From positions 1 through 44,535 of the forward strand of contig JAAZFC010000089.1 in the NCBI GenBank assembly GCA_012511955.1: a stretch of 44,535 bases of DNA, in the 5' to 3' direction. Each line of letters opens with the position of its first letter. Position 1 is the stretch's first letter. This document shows, piece by piece, positions 1 through 8,145 of the stretch. The stretch is from Fibrobacter sp. (lineage in GTDB: Bacteria; Fibrobacterota; Fibrobacteria; Fibrobacterales; Fibrobacteraceae). The position numbers and the translations under genes are program-made. The notes beneath the pieces were generated by a model. It searched no databases, was not told where the DNA came from, and saw nothing but the letters and a program-made list of their open reading frames with translations.

Positions 1-1294
1 CTGGAAAAGGACTTTTAAATGGTGAATACAGCTGAATAGCGCCTTCTTCTGAAAGTTGATTTAAACCTTTGTTCATCTGCTTACTTTTTAAGGGATTGCG
101 CAATAACACTCGAGCAAAAAACTCGGGAGCAAAATCAGGTACTCCTGTAAACTGCAATTTTTCACCACTGGTTAGAGTATCGCCGATATTAAACAAACCA
201 GGATCATTTATCCCCACAATATCCCCTGCCCAGGCCTCATCAATAACTTCTTTATCTTTAGCCATGAAAGCCGTGGGAGCAGCCAAACGAATTTCTCTGC
301 CTGTACGACAATGCAATACTTTCGCTCCTCGCTGGAAATTCCCCGAACATATACGCAAAAAAGCGGTGCGATCGCGATGGCGAGGGTCCATATTGGCTTG
401 AATTTTAAAGACAAAAGCGCTGAATTTATCTTCCATGGGTTCTACCACACGAGTTTCCGCAGCTCGGGGCATGGGCGCTGGAGCTAATTCCGCAAAAGCA
501 TTGAGCAGTTGACGCACCCCAAAATTATTTACTGCAGAACCAAAAAATACGGGACACTGCTTACCTTCTAAAAACATTTTATGATCAAAGGGTTCCATCA
601 CTCCAGTTACCAATTCATAGCGTTCTATAAATTCATTGTAATAAGCCTCGCCACAGCGTTCTAGTAAAACAGGATCTTCGGGGCCGCTAAGTTGAATTAT
701 CTCTTGTTTTCCAGCGACATCAAAGGTATGAAAGGTGTTTTCGGCCAAAGAATAAACGCCTTTAAAGGTTTTGCCATAGCCTATGGGCAAAGTAAAAGGA
801 GAAACTTGGATTTGTAAAATTTCTTCTATTTCGTCAAATAAATCCACAATGTCTTTACCATCTAAATCCATTTTGTTAATGAAAGTGATGATAGGTGTTT
901 TGCGCATGCGACAAACTTCCATCAATTTAATAGTTTGCCTTTCTACGCCATTTACAGAATCGATCAATACCAAAGCGGCATCTACTGCGGTAAGAGCCCT
1001 ATAGGTATCTTCACAAAAATCTTGGTGCCCAGGGGTGTCCACCAAATTAAATTGGCGACCTTCAAAAGGGAAATTTAACACCGATGAACTCACGGAAATT
1101 CCCCGTTGTTGCTCGATTTTCATCCAATCGGAAACCGTATGACTGCGATTGGCTTTGGCCCGCACATGGCCAGCCTCTCGAATGGCTTTACCATACCATA
1201 AAAACTTCTCGGTCATGGTGGTTTTACCCGCATCAGGGTGAGAAACAATGGCAAAAGTGCGTCTTTGGGAAATCTCTTTTTCTAAATTGCTCAT
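1..1294 (-). CDS. prfC: Peptide chain release factor 3 (partial, C-terminus beyond window edge)
   Basis: RF3 is a cytoplasmic translational GTPase that recycles RF1 and RF2 from the ribosome after peptide release. Reading the minus strand from the ATG at 1294 gives an open frame of 431 codons that runs off the left edge. The N-terminus has the P-loop HPDAGKTT near residue 19, followed by the G3 motif DTPGHQDFCEDT and the G4 motif NKMD, all in RF3-specific form. RF3 is usually about 525-530 residues, so roughly the last 100 residues, part of domain III, lie outside the window. The gene is divergent from the M3 peptidase gene, with only 39 bases between the two starts. The start is preceded by a GTGCTCCTT-like purine-rich leader on its own strand. 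Elongation factor G is excluded by the RF3-type P-loop context and the NKMD segment. Confidence 0.95.
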   Translation of the reverse strand, partial: MSNLEKEISQRRTFAIVSHPDAGKTTMTEKFLWYGKAIREAGHVRAKANRSHTVSDWMKIEQQRGISVSSSVLNFPFEGRQFNLVDTPGHQDFCEDTYRALTAVDAALVLIDSVNGVERQTIKLMEVCRMRKTPIITFINKMDLDGKDIVDLFDEIEEILQIQVSPFTLPIGYGKTFKGVYSLAENTFHTFDVAGKQEIIQLSGPEDPVLLERCGEAYYNEFIERYELVTGVMEPFDHKMFLEGKQCPVFFGSAVNNFGVRQLLNAFAELAPAPMPRAAETRVVEPMEDKFSAFVFKIQANMDPRHRDRTAFLRICSGNFQRGAKVLHCRTGREIRLAAPTAFMAKDKEVIDEAWAGDIVGINDPGLFNIGDTLTSGEKLQFTGVPDFAPEFFARVLLRNPLKSKQMNKGLNQLSEEGAIQLYSPFKSPFP

Positions 1295-1333
1295 AAGGAG
1301 CACAAAGATAAGTAATATTATATCTTTTTAATT

Positions 1334-3058
1334 ATGAAAATCGATCACATACCCTCGAGAAACTATATAGCGGCAGATTTTGACCCTAGTCAATTGGCTC
1401 AAGTTAGCGCTGCCTACGAAGATCTTGCCCAGCAAAACCCCGCCACTCCCACGGCTTTGCGACTGTGGATTTTACATTGGTCTGAACTAGAATCCATTTT
1501 ATCTGATTATAGTTCTCGCTTATATATTGCCATGACTGTGGATACCACGGATGCTAAAGCGGCCCAAGTTTTTGAAGATTTTAATACTCAAATCGTCCCC
1601 ATAATTAATGCTTCTAGCGATAAATTACAACGGATTTTGCACCAACACCCCCACAAAAATGATTTAAGTGCCGAATTTGGGCACTGGTTTCAGAGTGTGT
1701 CCACGGATATCTCCCTATTCAGGACAGAAAACATTCCTTTATACACCAAAATCGCCCTAGAAACCCAAGCTTATCAAAAAATCACGGGAAATATGTCGGT
1801 AAACTACGCTGGGAGCGAAAAAACCTTGGCCCAGATGGGGGTTTATTTACAGAATCCTGAGCGCAAAACGCGTGAAGAAGCTTGGCGACTGACTTCTCAA
1901 CGGCGCTTGACCGACCAAAAGCCTTTAGACGATGCTTTTGATAAGCTTTTTGCCCTGCGCCAGCAAGTGGCCACTAATTCTGGCTATGAAAACAACTTTT
2001 TAGAATATATTTTCGCCGCTAAGCATCGCTTTGATTACACTCCTGAGCATTGCAGGGATTTTCACGATGCCATTGCCCAACATGCGGTTCCACGGGTGCA
2101 AAAAATCTATAAAAGACGAGCCAAAATCATGGATTTAGAAGCTTTGCGCCCCTGGGATTTACACTGCGATCCCCGAGGTTTAGCCGCTTTGCAACCTTTT
2201 GAAACGGGAGCAGAGCTTTTGGATAAAAGCTCCCAAGTTTTTGAGCATTTAGCCCCCCAGTTAGGAACTTGGTTTGCCCAACTGCGCCAACAAAATTTAT
2301 TGGATGTGGATAGTCGTTTGGGCAAAGCTCCCGGAGGCTATCAAATTTCTTTGGACGAGGCACGACTTCCTTTTATATTTATGAATGCGGCTGGCATCGA
2401 TGGCGATGTTTATACCATGTTGCACGAAGCGGGCCACGCTTTTCACCAATTTGCCATGGCCAAACAGCCTATTTTGGCTTTTAGAAACACACCTTCAGAA
2501 TTTGCCGAAGTGGCATCCATGAGCATGGAATTAATCGCTAGCCAGCACTTAGATGTGTTTTATTCTCCCGCAGAAATCGTGCGTTCCCGTATTGATCACT
2601 TAGAAGAAATAATTATCCTTTTACCTTGGGTGGCTTTGATCGATGCTTTTCAACATGAATTGTACACTCGCCCCCAACACGATGCCGAAGAACGACGAGA
2701 AATCTGGCAAAAACTACATAAACGCTTTGATAGCGGCGTAGATTGGTCTGGTTTAGAGCTAGAGCGAGATTATTGGTGGCAAAAACAGTTGCATTTATTT
2801 GAAGTGCCTTTTTATTACATAGAATACGGCATTGCTCAACTGGGGGCTTTGCAACTTTGGCACAATTACCGCCAAGATCCCCAAGCTACTTTGCAACAAA
2901 TGTTAAATGCTTATGCTTTGGGTAATTCCCAGCCATTGCCCCAACTTTTTGCCGCCGCTGGTTTGAAGTTTGATTTTTCTGCGGAAACTTTAGAGCCTTT
3001 GCTCCAAGCAGTGGAACAAGAATTAGCACAACTTTATGCCCAACAAGATCTATGCTGA
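1334..3058 (+). CDS. pepF: M3 family oligoendopeptidase (PepF-like)
   Basis: This is a cytoplasmic zinc metallopeptidase that cuts short peptides. The 574-residue product has the M3 zinc motif HEAGH at residues 364-368 within MLHEAGHAFH, followed by the downstream acidic helix (NTPSEFAEVASMSMEL) that supplies the third zinc ligand. There is no signal peptide. The length matches bacterial oligoendopeptidase F. The gene is first in a tight three-gene operon: its stop overlaps the start of the M20 peptidase by seven bases, so endo- and exo-acting peptidases are probably made together for peptide recycling or nutrition. Family assignment is firm. Exact substrate range cannot be read from sequence. 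Confidence 0.95.
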   Translation: MKIDHIPSRNYIAADFDPSQLAQVSAAYEDLAQQNPATPTALRLWILHWSELESILSDYSSRLYIAMTVDTTDAKAAQVFEDFNTQIVPIINASSDKLQRILHQHPHKNDLSAEFGHWFQSVSTDISLFRTENIPLYTKIALETQAYQKITGNMSVNYAGSEKTLAQMGVYLQNPERKTREEAWRLTSQRRLTDQKPLDDAFDKLFALRQQVATNSGYENNFLEYIFAAKHRFDYTPEHCRDFHDAIAQHAVPRVQKIYKRRAKIMDLEALRPWDLHCDPRGLAALQPFETGAELLDKSSQVFEHLAPQLGTWFAQLRQQNLLDVDSRLGKAPGGYQISLDEARLPFIFMNAAGIDGDVYTMLHEAGHAFHQFAMAKQPILAFRNTPSEFAEVASMSMELIASQHLDVFYSPAEIVRSRIDHLEEIIILLPWVALIDAFQHELYTRPQHDAEERREIWQKLHKRFDSGVDWSGLELERDYWWQKQLHLFEVPFYYIEYGIAQLGALQLWHNYRQDPQATLQQMLNAYALGNSQPLPQLFAAAGLKFDFSAETLEPLLQAVEQELAQLYAQQDLC

Positions 3059-4428
3059 GTCAAGATATACAAGAGCGAGTACTCCAGGATTTAAAAGAGC
3101 TATGTGCTATTCCTTCCATAGCTTTTGCAGGCTATGATTTTTCCCATTTGGAGCGAAGCGCCCAACGCACGGCGCAACTTTTTGAGGAATGGGGTTTTCC
3201 CCAAGTAAAAGTTGTGCGCAACCCGGATTTGCCACCAGGGCAAGGGGGTGCACCGGCGGTGCTGGCTGCCTGGGGAAACGATGCTTCTAAAGCTACGATT
3301 TTGCTCTATGCCCACCACGATGTGCAACCCGAAATGCGCAAAGATTTGTGGCGCACTCCGCCGTTCGAGGCCACCCTCAAAGATGGTCGTTTATATGCCC
3401 GTGGGGCGGCTGATGATAAGGCGGGGATCTTAATACATGCGGCGGCGGCAAATATGACTATGTGCCAAGATTCGCCGCCGGTGAATTTGCGGGTGATTAT
3501 TGATGGCGAAGAAGAGGTGGGTTCACCCGGTTTGGAACGATTGTTGTACACCCACCGCGACTTTTTGCAATGCCAGGCGGTGATCGTGGCGGATTTGAGC
3601 AATTTTGCCCCGGGAACACCCGCTTTAAGCGCTTCCCTACGGGGCATGGTGGCCGCCGGCGTAACTGTACGCGCTTTGCGCCAACCGCTGCATTCTGGGC
3701 TTTGGGGCGGCCCCCTACCTGATGCGGCACTGGCTTTAAGCAAAATTTTGGCAAGTTTATGCGACGATCAAGGACAAATTGCCGTGCCTGGCATCAGGGA
3801 ATTTGCTCAAAACCCCGCAGCTACTAATCTCTATAGCCCAGAAGTCAACCCTTCTGCCGTCGCTTTTAAAAACCAAGCTGGCCTGCACGCCACCGCCCAA
3901 TTATTAGTGGCTCCGGCAGAAATTAGCACCAGTTTGTGGCAACGCCCGGCTCTCACGGTTACCACCATCGAAGCCGGGCAGCGGCTCACTGCGGGCAATG
4001 TGCTTTTGGACAGTGCTTGGGCCCGCATTAGCCTGCGCTTAGCAGTAGGCATGGATTGGCAAAAAGCTTTGCAACAACTAGAAGATCATCTACGCAAAAA
4101 TTGTCCCTGGGGTTTAGAGTTGGAATTTTGCCCAGAAATCGGTGCCAATGCATGGCAAACTTCAACCCAAAACCCGATTTTTCAGCAAATGTTAACAGCT
4201 TTGAACCAGGGCTATGGGCAAAACGCTAAGATTATAGGCAGTGGTGCTTCCATACCTGGTGCACCCTTGTTCGCAGAAATTTTTGGAGAAATTCCCGTAT
4301 TGCTCACTGGGGTAGAAGATGATTTTTCCCACGCCCATGGAGAAAATGAAAGCGTCAATATGGCTGATGTGTATAAAGCCATAAAAAGTGAGCATCTGTT
4401 TTTTAATAGTTTTAAGGATAAAATATGA
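3052..4428 (+). CDS. M20/M25/M40 family dipeptidase/aminoacylase-type hydrolase
   Basis: This is a cytoplasmic di-zinc peptidase that probably finishes the breakdown of small peptides released by the preceding M3 enzyme. The 458-residue product has the M20 landmarks in order: LLYAHHDVQP near residue 84 (first metal ligand), ARGAADDKAG (bridging aspartate), DGEEEVGSPG (catalytic glutamate pair), and a C-terminal histidine in DDFSHAHGENE. The lid-domain region lies between. The closest known group is the CNDP/PepV-like dipeptidases (M20 proteins of about 450 residues); DapE or ArgE are less likely given length and motif context. The ATG at 3052 overlaps the pepF stop by seven bases, and the gene's own stop overlaps the next start as ATGA, indicating translational coupling. 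Confidence 0.93.
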   Translation: MLSQDIQERVLQDLKELCAIPSIAFAGYDFSHLERSAQRTAQLFEEWGFPQVKVVRNPDLPPGQGGAPAVLAAWGNDASKATILLYAHHDVQPEMRKDLWRTPPFEATLKDGRLYARGAADDKAGILIHAAAANMTMCQDSPPVNLRVIIDGEEEVGSPGLERLLYTHRDFLQCQAVIVADLSNFAPGTPALSASLRGMVAAGVTVRALRQPLHSGLWGGPLPDAALALSKILASLCDDQGQIAVPGIREFAQNPAATNLYSPEVNPSAVAFKNQAGLHATAQLLVAPAEISTSLWQRPALTVTTIEAGQRLTAGNVLLDSAWARISLRLAVGMDWQKALQQLEDHLRKNCPWGLELEFCPEIGANAWQTSTQNPIFQQMLTALNQGYGQNAKIIGSGASIPGAPLFAEIFGEIPVLLTGVEDDFSHAHGENESVNMADVYKAIKSEHLFFNSFKDKI

Positions 4429-4913
4429 AAAAATACTTGATTTTAATGCTGCTAATATGGTTTTGGGGATGCTCGAGTTCTCCCAGCTCCTTAAAAAACT
4501 TGGGAATCCCCGCCACCCAAGAAGCGCTGGAAAAACCCCAATGTACGCACTGGGGGACTAAATGGCTACCCCACGACAACTTCGCTTGTCGTTACGACCA
4601 AAAAGACCTGCTTTTTGGTTCCCAGCACGAATTTAGTCAAAATGAAGCCCTCACTCTTAAAGCCAAAGAGCAAATGATTCAGGACTGGTTTGAAGATGCT
4701 TTTTTGAGATTTTCGGGCTATGAAATTGGCACCATTCCAAGCTTTTGTTCCATTGATAGCCACACTGCTTGCATGGAGACTATTATCCAAGATTCCCAGG
4801 GTAACTTAACCTTCTGGGTGGGAATTAGCGATGGCAAAACTCTTAAAATGCTGTGGAAACCACAAAAAAAACCCAGCCTAGACGACTTTAATAAGTTCCA
4901 GACTGGGCAATAA
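4425..4913 (+). CDS. Putative lipoprotein of unknown function
   Basis: This 162-residue protein is not recognised. It starts with a short positively charged segment and a hydrophobic stretch ending in a lipobox-like WFWGC at residues 12-16, followed by SSSPSS, which is typical of a lipidated and exported protein. The mature part contains several cysteines (QCTHW, FACRY, SFCS, TACME) that could form disulfides in the periplasm. Its ATG overlaps the stop of the M20 peptidase by four bases (ATGA), so it belongs to the peptidase operon. It converges on trxA with 12 bases between stops. The pairing with peptidases hints at an envelope role in peptide handling, but this is only context. Confidence 0.7.
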   Translation: MKKYLILMLLIWFWGCSSSPSSLKNLGIPATQEALEKPQCTHWGTKWLPHDNFACRYDQKDLLFGSQHEFSQNEALTLKAKEQMIQDWFEDAFLRFSGYEIGTIPSFCSIDSHTACMETIIQDSQGNLTFWVGISDGKTLKMLWKPQKKPSLDDFNKFQTGQ

Positions 4914-4925
4914 TTTTACTAAAAA

Positions 4926-5249
4926 TTAAAGATGCTTGTCAATGGCAGCTTTTAGGGTGGTTTTAGGAACTGCACCCACGATATTATCTACTTCTACACC
5001 TTTTTTAAATATTTTCAAATTAGGGATAGAAGTTATACCAAAACGAGCAGCTAAACCATCGTTTTCTTCTACATCCACTTTGGCAATAATCGCTTTGGAT
5101 TCGTAATCCACAGATAATTCATCCAAAATAGGACCAATCATACGGCATGGACCACACCATTCTGCCCAAAAATCTACCAATACTGGTTTTTCAGAAGAAA
5201 TAACTTTATCAAAGCTACTTTCATCTAAGTGAATAACATTACTAGCCAT
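4926..5249 (-). CDS. trxA: Thioredoxin
   Basis: Thioredoxin is the small cytoplasmic dithiol-disulfide carrier that reduces ribonucleotide reductase, peroxiredoxins and other proteins. The 107-residue product has the full thioredoxin fold signature: VDFWAEWCGPCRM near residues 25-37 with the active-site pair in WCGPC, the cis-proline in ITSIPNL, and the C-terminal GAVPKTTL segment. The length is standard. There is no signal peptide. A GAGGT element precedes the ATG by six bases. It lies downstream of the DUF2914 gene on the same strand with a 70-base gap, and converges with the lipoprotein gene. Confidence 0.97.
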   Translation of the reverse strand: MASNVIHLDESSFDKVISSEKPVLVDFWAEWCGPCRMIGPILDELSVDYESKAIIAKVDVEENDGLAARFGITSIPNLKIFKKGVEVDNIVGAVPKTTLKAAIDKHL

Positions 5250-5319
5250 TTTTGTACCTCATAAAAAACTTAAACTATAACACCAAAAATAATAACAAAT
5301 ATTTAAGTACTATGATACA

Positions 5320-6444
5320 TTAACGCAAAACTTTCCGTTGATATGCATTTCCCGGCGGTTCTTTGACATCTGGCACTAAAAATTGAATATAACCCATAGT
5401 TGCACCGCTTTTTAAAGCTGTTTCCACTCGCCATAACCCCGTAGTCATGTCTTTTTGACTGGAATACAAGCGCCAACCATGCTCTTTTGCCACAGCTTTG
5501 GGAAATGGAAACACCGCTTTATTTTCCCAAACTCCGCTTGTACTATCATAAGCTAACCAGCGATGCTCTAACTCTGCGCTCGCACCTTGAGGTCCTAAAA
5601 CAGAGCTAAGCACATACACTACTTGGCCTGCTGAACTATGGATTACAAAATCACTAAAGCCTGCTTTTTGCTTAAAACTTTGTTGAGGTTCCATACAAGT
5701 GAAATCTCCATCCACTTTTTCGTAGTTTTTACATACTATGTTTTTATTGAGAACCATGGGAATAGGGGGAGTTAATTCCGCAAAATACACTGCTATAAAA
5801 GAAACCACCAGCGCCATAGGAAAAAGCAGTAACACTATGTTTTGCCTAGAAACTTTCCATAAAATATATGTAAAGACAAAAGCTAATAAAGAACTAAGCA
5901 CAAACCAAAGTCCACCAGCGGAACCCAAAGAATATGGAATTAAAAAGTTAAAGAGCATGACCCCACTTAGGGTAAACAAAATCCAATTTAAAAGTAAATA
6001 GGTGATTTTGTTGCGCAAAACCTCGCTTAACAACAAAAAAAGCACTATAAGTATGGACAACACTCCCACCCAGATATTGCCTAAACTTTTAAAATAAAAA
6101 GCCGCTAAACCGTTAAACAAAGCCCCAAAGCCAAATTGTGCTCCCCAAGCCAAAGCGCTTCTAAAAGTTAAATTGATATTTAAGCTTCCAATCAACAGCA
6201 ATGCAAAAGCAACAAAATAATAGGCAGCTAAAACCCATAAATCCGACCTACTAACCACTGTTTCCATGGTGAAACTGTTCCAAAAAAATCCTAATACAAA
6301 TGCTAAAGCTGGCACTATTTTAAGAAATTTAGGAAGTGTTTTTTTTGTTTTCACCGATACAACTTCGGCTTCTACTTCTACACTAGGTAAAATCTCAGCA
6401 TCCACCACTTCTTTATCTATTTCTACAATTTCTTTATCGCTCAT
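5320..6444 (-). CDS. Polytopic membrane protein with C-terminal DUF2914 domain
   Basis: The 374-residue protein begins with an acidic cytoplasmic segment (residues 1-35) and then has about seven hydrophobic segments between residues 40 and 230. The last 140 residues carry the pattern of DUF2914: the domain starts with a conserved-looking cysteine pair, has a HRW element, and then the GLWRVET...G..MGYIQFLV pattern near the end. DUF2914 domains are usually exported or periplasmic and of unknown role, so the C-terminal part is probably outside the cytoplasm. The start is preceded by AAGGAAAG. The gene is divergent from the secreted peptidase-like gene at 6494 and precedes trxA on the same strand. 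Function is unknown. Confidence 0.75.
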   Translation of the reverse strand: MSDKEIVEIDKEVVDAEILPSVEVEAEVVSVKTKKTLPKFLKIVPALAFVLGFFWNSFTMETVVSRSDLWVLAAYYFVAFALLLIGSLNINLTFRSALAWGAQFGFGALFNGLAAFYFKSLGNIWVGVLSILIVLFLLLSEVLRNKITYLLLNWILFTLSGVMLFNFLIPYSLGSAGGLWFVLSSLLAFVFTYILWKVSRQNIVLLLFPMALVVSFIAVYFAELTPPIPMVLNKNIVCKNYEKVDGDFTCMEPQQSFKQKAGFSDFVIHSSAGQVVYVLSSVLGPQGASAELEHRWLAYDSTSGVWENKAVFPFPKAVAKEHGWRLYSSQKDMTTGLWRVETALKSGATMGYIQFLVPDVKEPPGNAYQRKVLR

Positions 6445-6493
6445 AAACTTTCCTTAGATAATTCTCTTAGCAAAATCTACATTTCAAAAATAA

Positions 6494-8089
6494 ATGCAGA
6501 GAATTTTGTTTGTTTTATTCTTTTTTTCCACCACTTACGCTGCTGAATGTGGTTTTAATAAACTATTAAATTTTCACCATTCTCCCACTCAAGCTCATCT
6601 CGCTTATCAACACTTTGGACACAATATTTGTGTTCCCGAAGCCCTTTACGATCGTGTTTTGCTAAAAAGCACTCCTAACTTTCGCATACTTTACACTTTA
6701 GAAGGTCCCCACGCCATTCCCGCAGCACGAGCCGACTCGCTTTTAGACAGCCTAGCACTTTGGTTAGAACAAGCTCATTTTTTGCATACAGATAGCCTAG
6801 GTATGCGAACTCCTTTAGGAAGCGAAACATCTTTTCATTACCAAGATCAGCGTTATCCAGAAAAATATCCAGTGGAAATCATAGATATTGGCCTAATGCG
6901 CGATAGCGATGAACTTTTAGGTGGACCCTGCGGGGCTTGTTATGGGCTTACCATGCCTAGCAAAAACAATTTTAGACGCTCAACTTTGCTTATAGACAAT
7001 GATTTTATGTACCACACAAGCCATTCACCTTTGGATACATGGGAATACACGCAAAACGGGCAAATTAAGCAGTGCCAATACCGTCCCTCTAAGCAAGAAA
7101 TCACAGGTTCCCTGCAAAATCAAGAAATCAACTACGCGGTGGAATGGATTCCAGCTCTAAAAGTTACGACTTTTCACGAATTATATCATGCTTGCCAGCT
7201 ACGCTATCAAAACTATGAAGATCAATATCATTTCTGGTTCGAAGCCTCTGCCACTGGGGTAGAAGCCGTAGCGGTACCAGAAAGTGAAGATTATTTACAG
7301 TATTTACCTGGAGTTTTTTCCCAAAGTGAAATTAGCATATTAGATATTAACCAGCCCTATAGACCTTATGGACAGGCGGTATTTTACCACTCTCTTTTTG
7401 AGCTTTTAGGGCCAAAATTTGATCATGAAATTTGGTCTTCCTTAGAAAAAGACCCTTTTGATAAAATTGAGTCACACTTTGACAAGGTCTGTGATAAATT
7501 AGGCATCCAAAACTTAGCCAATGCAGTTCATTTTCATGCTAAAAGCCTAGCATTTTCAGGAGCTAGAAGTCAAGAAAACCCCATAGAAGATTGGCAAATA
7601 AATTTACACAAATGGCCCGAAGTAAATGTACAAAAACAGACTTCTGCCCAAGACCATTGGCAAGCATTTTCCTTTAGATATTATGATTACACTCCCGAAA
7701 ACCGCAGTGTTTTAGAGCAACACAGCTTAACGGTAAGTGAAATCTTGGGTAAAAAAGATCATTTTCTGGTAGCATCTTCGGGCGCTGAAGAAGTTAGGTT
7801 AAATTCGGAGCCAGCACCACCTAAAAATGCTGTTTGGCCCAACCCTTGGCGACCATTTCAAGGGGTTTTTGGACACGAACTTTGTTTTATCAACCCTGAC
7901 AATAAAAGCAAAAGCATAGATATCAGAGATAGATCAGGAAAAGTTATAATATCTTTGAAGCGCGATGATCTCAACAAAGCATTTAGCTGGAATGGCCGCT
8001 TGCCCAACCAACAAACCATTAGTCCAGGACTATATCTGGTACAAAGCTCGGCTCAAGCTAAGCTCTTGAGGTTTATTGTTCTACGCTAA
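6494..8089 (+). CDS. Secreted putative zinc metallopeptidase with C-terminal sorting-like domain
   Basis: The 531-residue protein has an N-terminal signal peptide (hydrophobic residues 3-16, cleavage probably after TYA). It has a gluzincin-like motif HELYH at residues 228-232, then Q235 and, after a tryptophan, E250 in FWFEASATG and E257. This layout (HExxH, then a W-x-E element about 18 residues on) resembles the MXAN_6640-type putative metalloproteases. The last 70 or so residues look like a FlgD-like or type IX secretion C-terminal domain: a FSWNGRLP element, SPGLYLVQSS, and a basic end. This suggests export across the outer membrane or attachment to the surface. Peptidase activity is inferred. 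The N-terminal part has several cysteines and a GGPCGACYG cluster. Confidence 0.75.
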   Translation: MQRILFVLFFFSTTYAAECGFNKLLNFHHSPTQAHLAYQHFGHNICVPEALYDRVLLKSTPNFRILYTLEGPHAIPAARADSLLDSLALWLEQAHFLHTDSLGMRTPLGSETSFHYQDQRYPEKYPVEIIDIGLMRDSDELLGGPCGACYGLTMPSKNNFRRSTLLIDNDFMYHTSHSPLDTWEYTQNGQIKQCQYRPSKQEITGSLQNQEINYAVEWIPALKVTTFHELYHACQLRYQNYEDQYHFWFEASATGVEAVAVPESEDYLQYLPGVFSQSEISILDINQPYRPYGQAVFYHSLFELLGPKFDHEIWSSLEKDPFDKIESHFDKVCDKLGIQNLANAVHFHAKSLAFSGARSQENPIEDWQINLHKWPEVNVQKQTSAQDHWQAFSFRYYDYTPENRSVLEQHSLTVSEILGKKDHFLVASSGAEEVRLNSEPAPPKNAVWPNPWRPFQGVFGHELCFINPDNKSKSIDIRDRSGKVIISLKRDDLNKAFSWNGRLPNQQTISPGLYLVQSSAQAKLLRFIVLR

Positions 8090-8145
8090 TTGTATTTTGA
8101 TATTATCTTTAACAGCGTATAGCATTTAGCTTTGAGGCAGTTAAT

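Noticed and set aside
69-401. Plus-strand open frames across 69-1296
   Set aside because: They lie antiparallel to the prfC reading frame, whose GTPase motifs are clear; no independent coding signal is seen.
3306-3754. Long minus-strand open frames inside the M20 peptidase gene
   Set aside because: The protein sequences are Arg/Pro/Gly-rich shadow products of a well-conserved peptidase on the other strand.
4914-4936. AT-rich hairpin between the lipoprotein gene and trxA
   Set aside because: The pairing is only A-T rich and short, with no GC stem, so it does not support a terminator call.
5250-5319. Promoter for trxA
   Set aside because: A TATAGT is present on the minus strand, but no -35-like hexamer lies 16-18 bases upstream.
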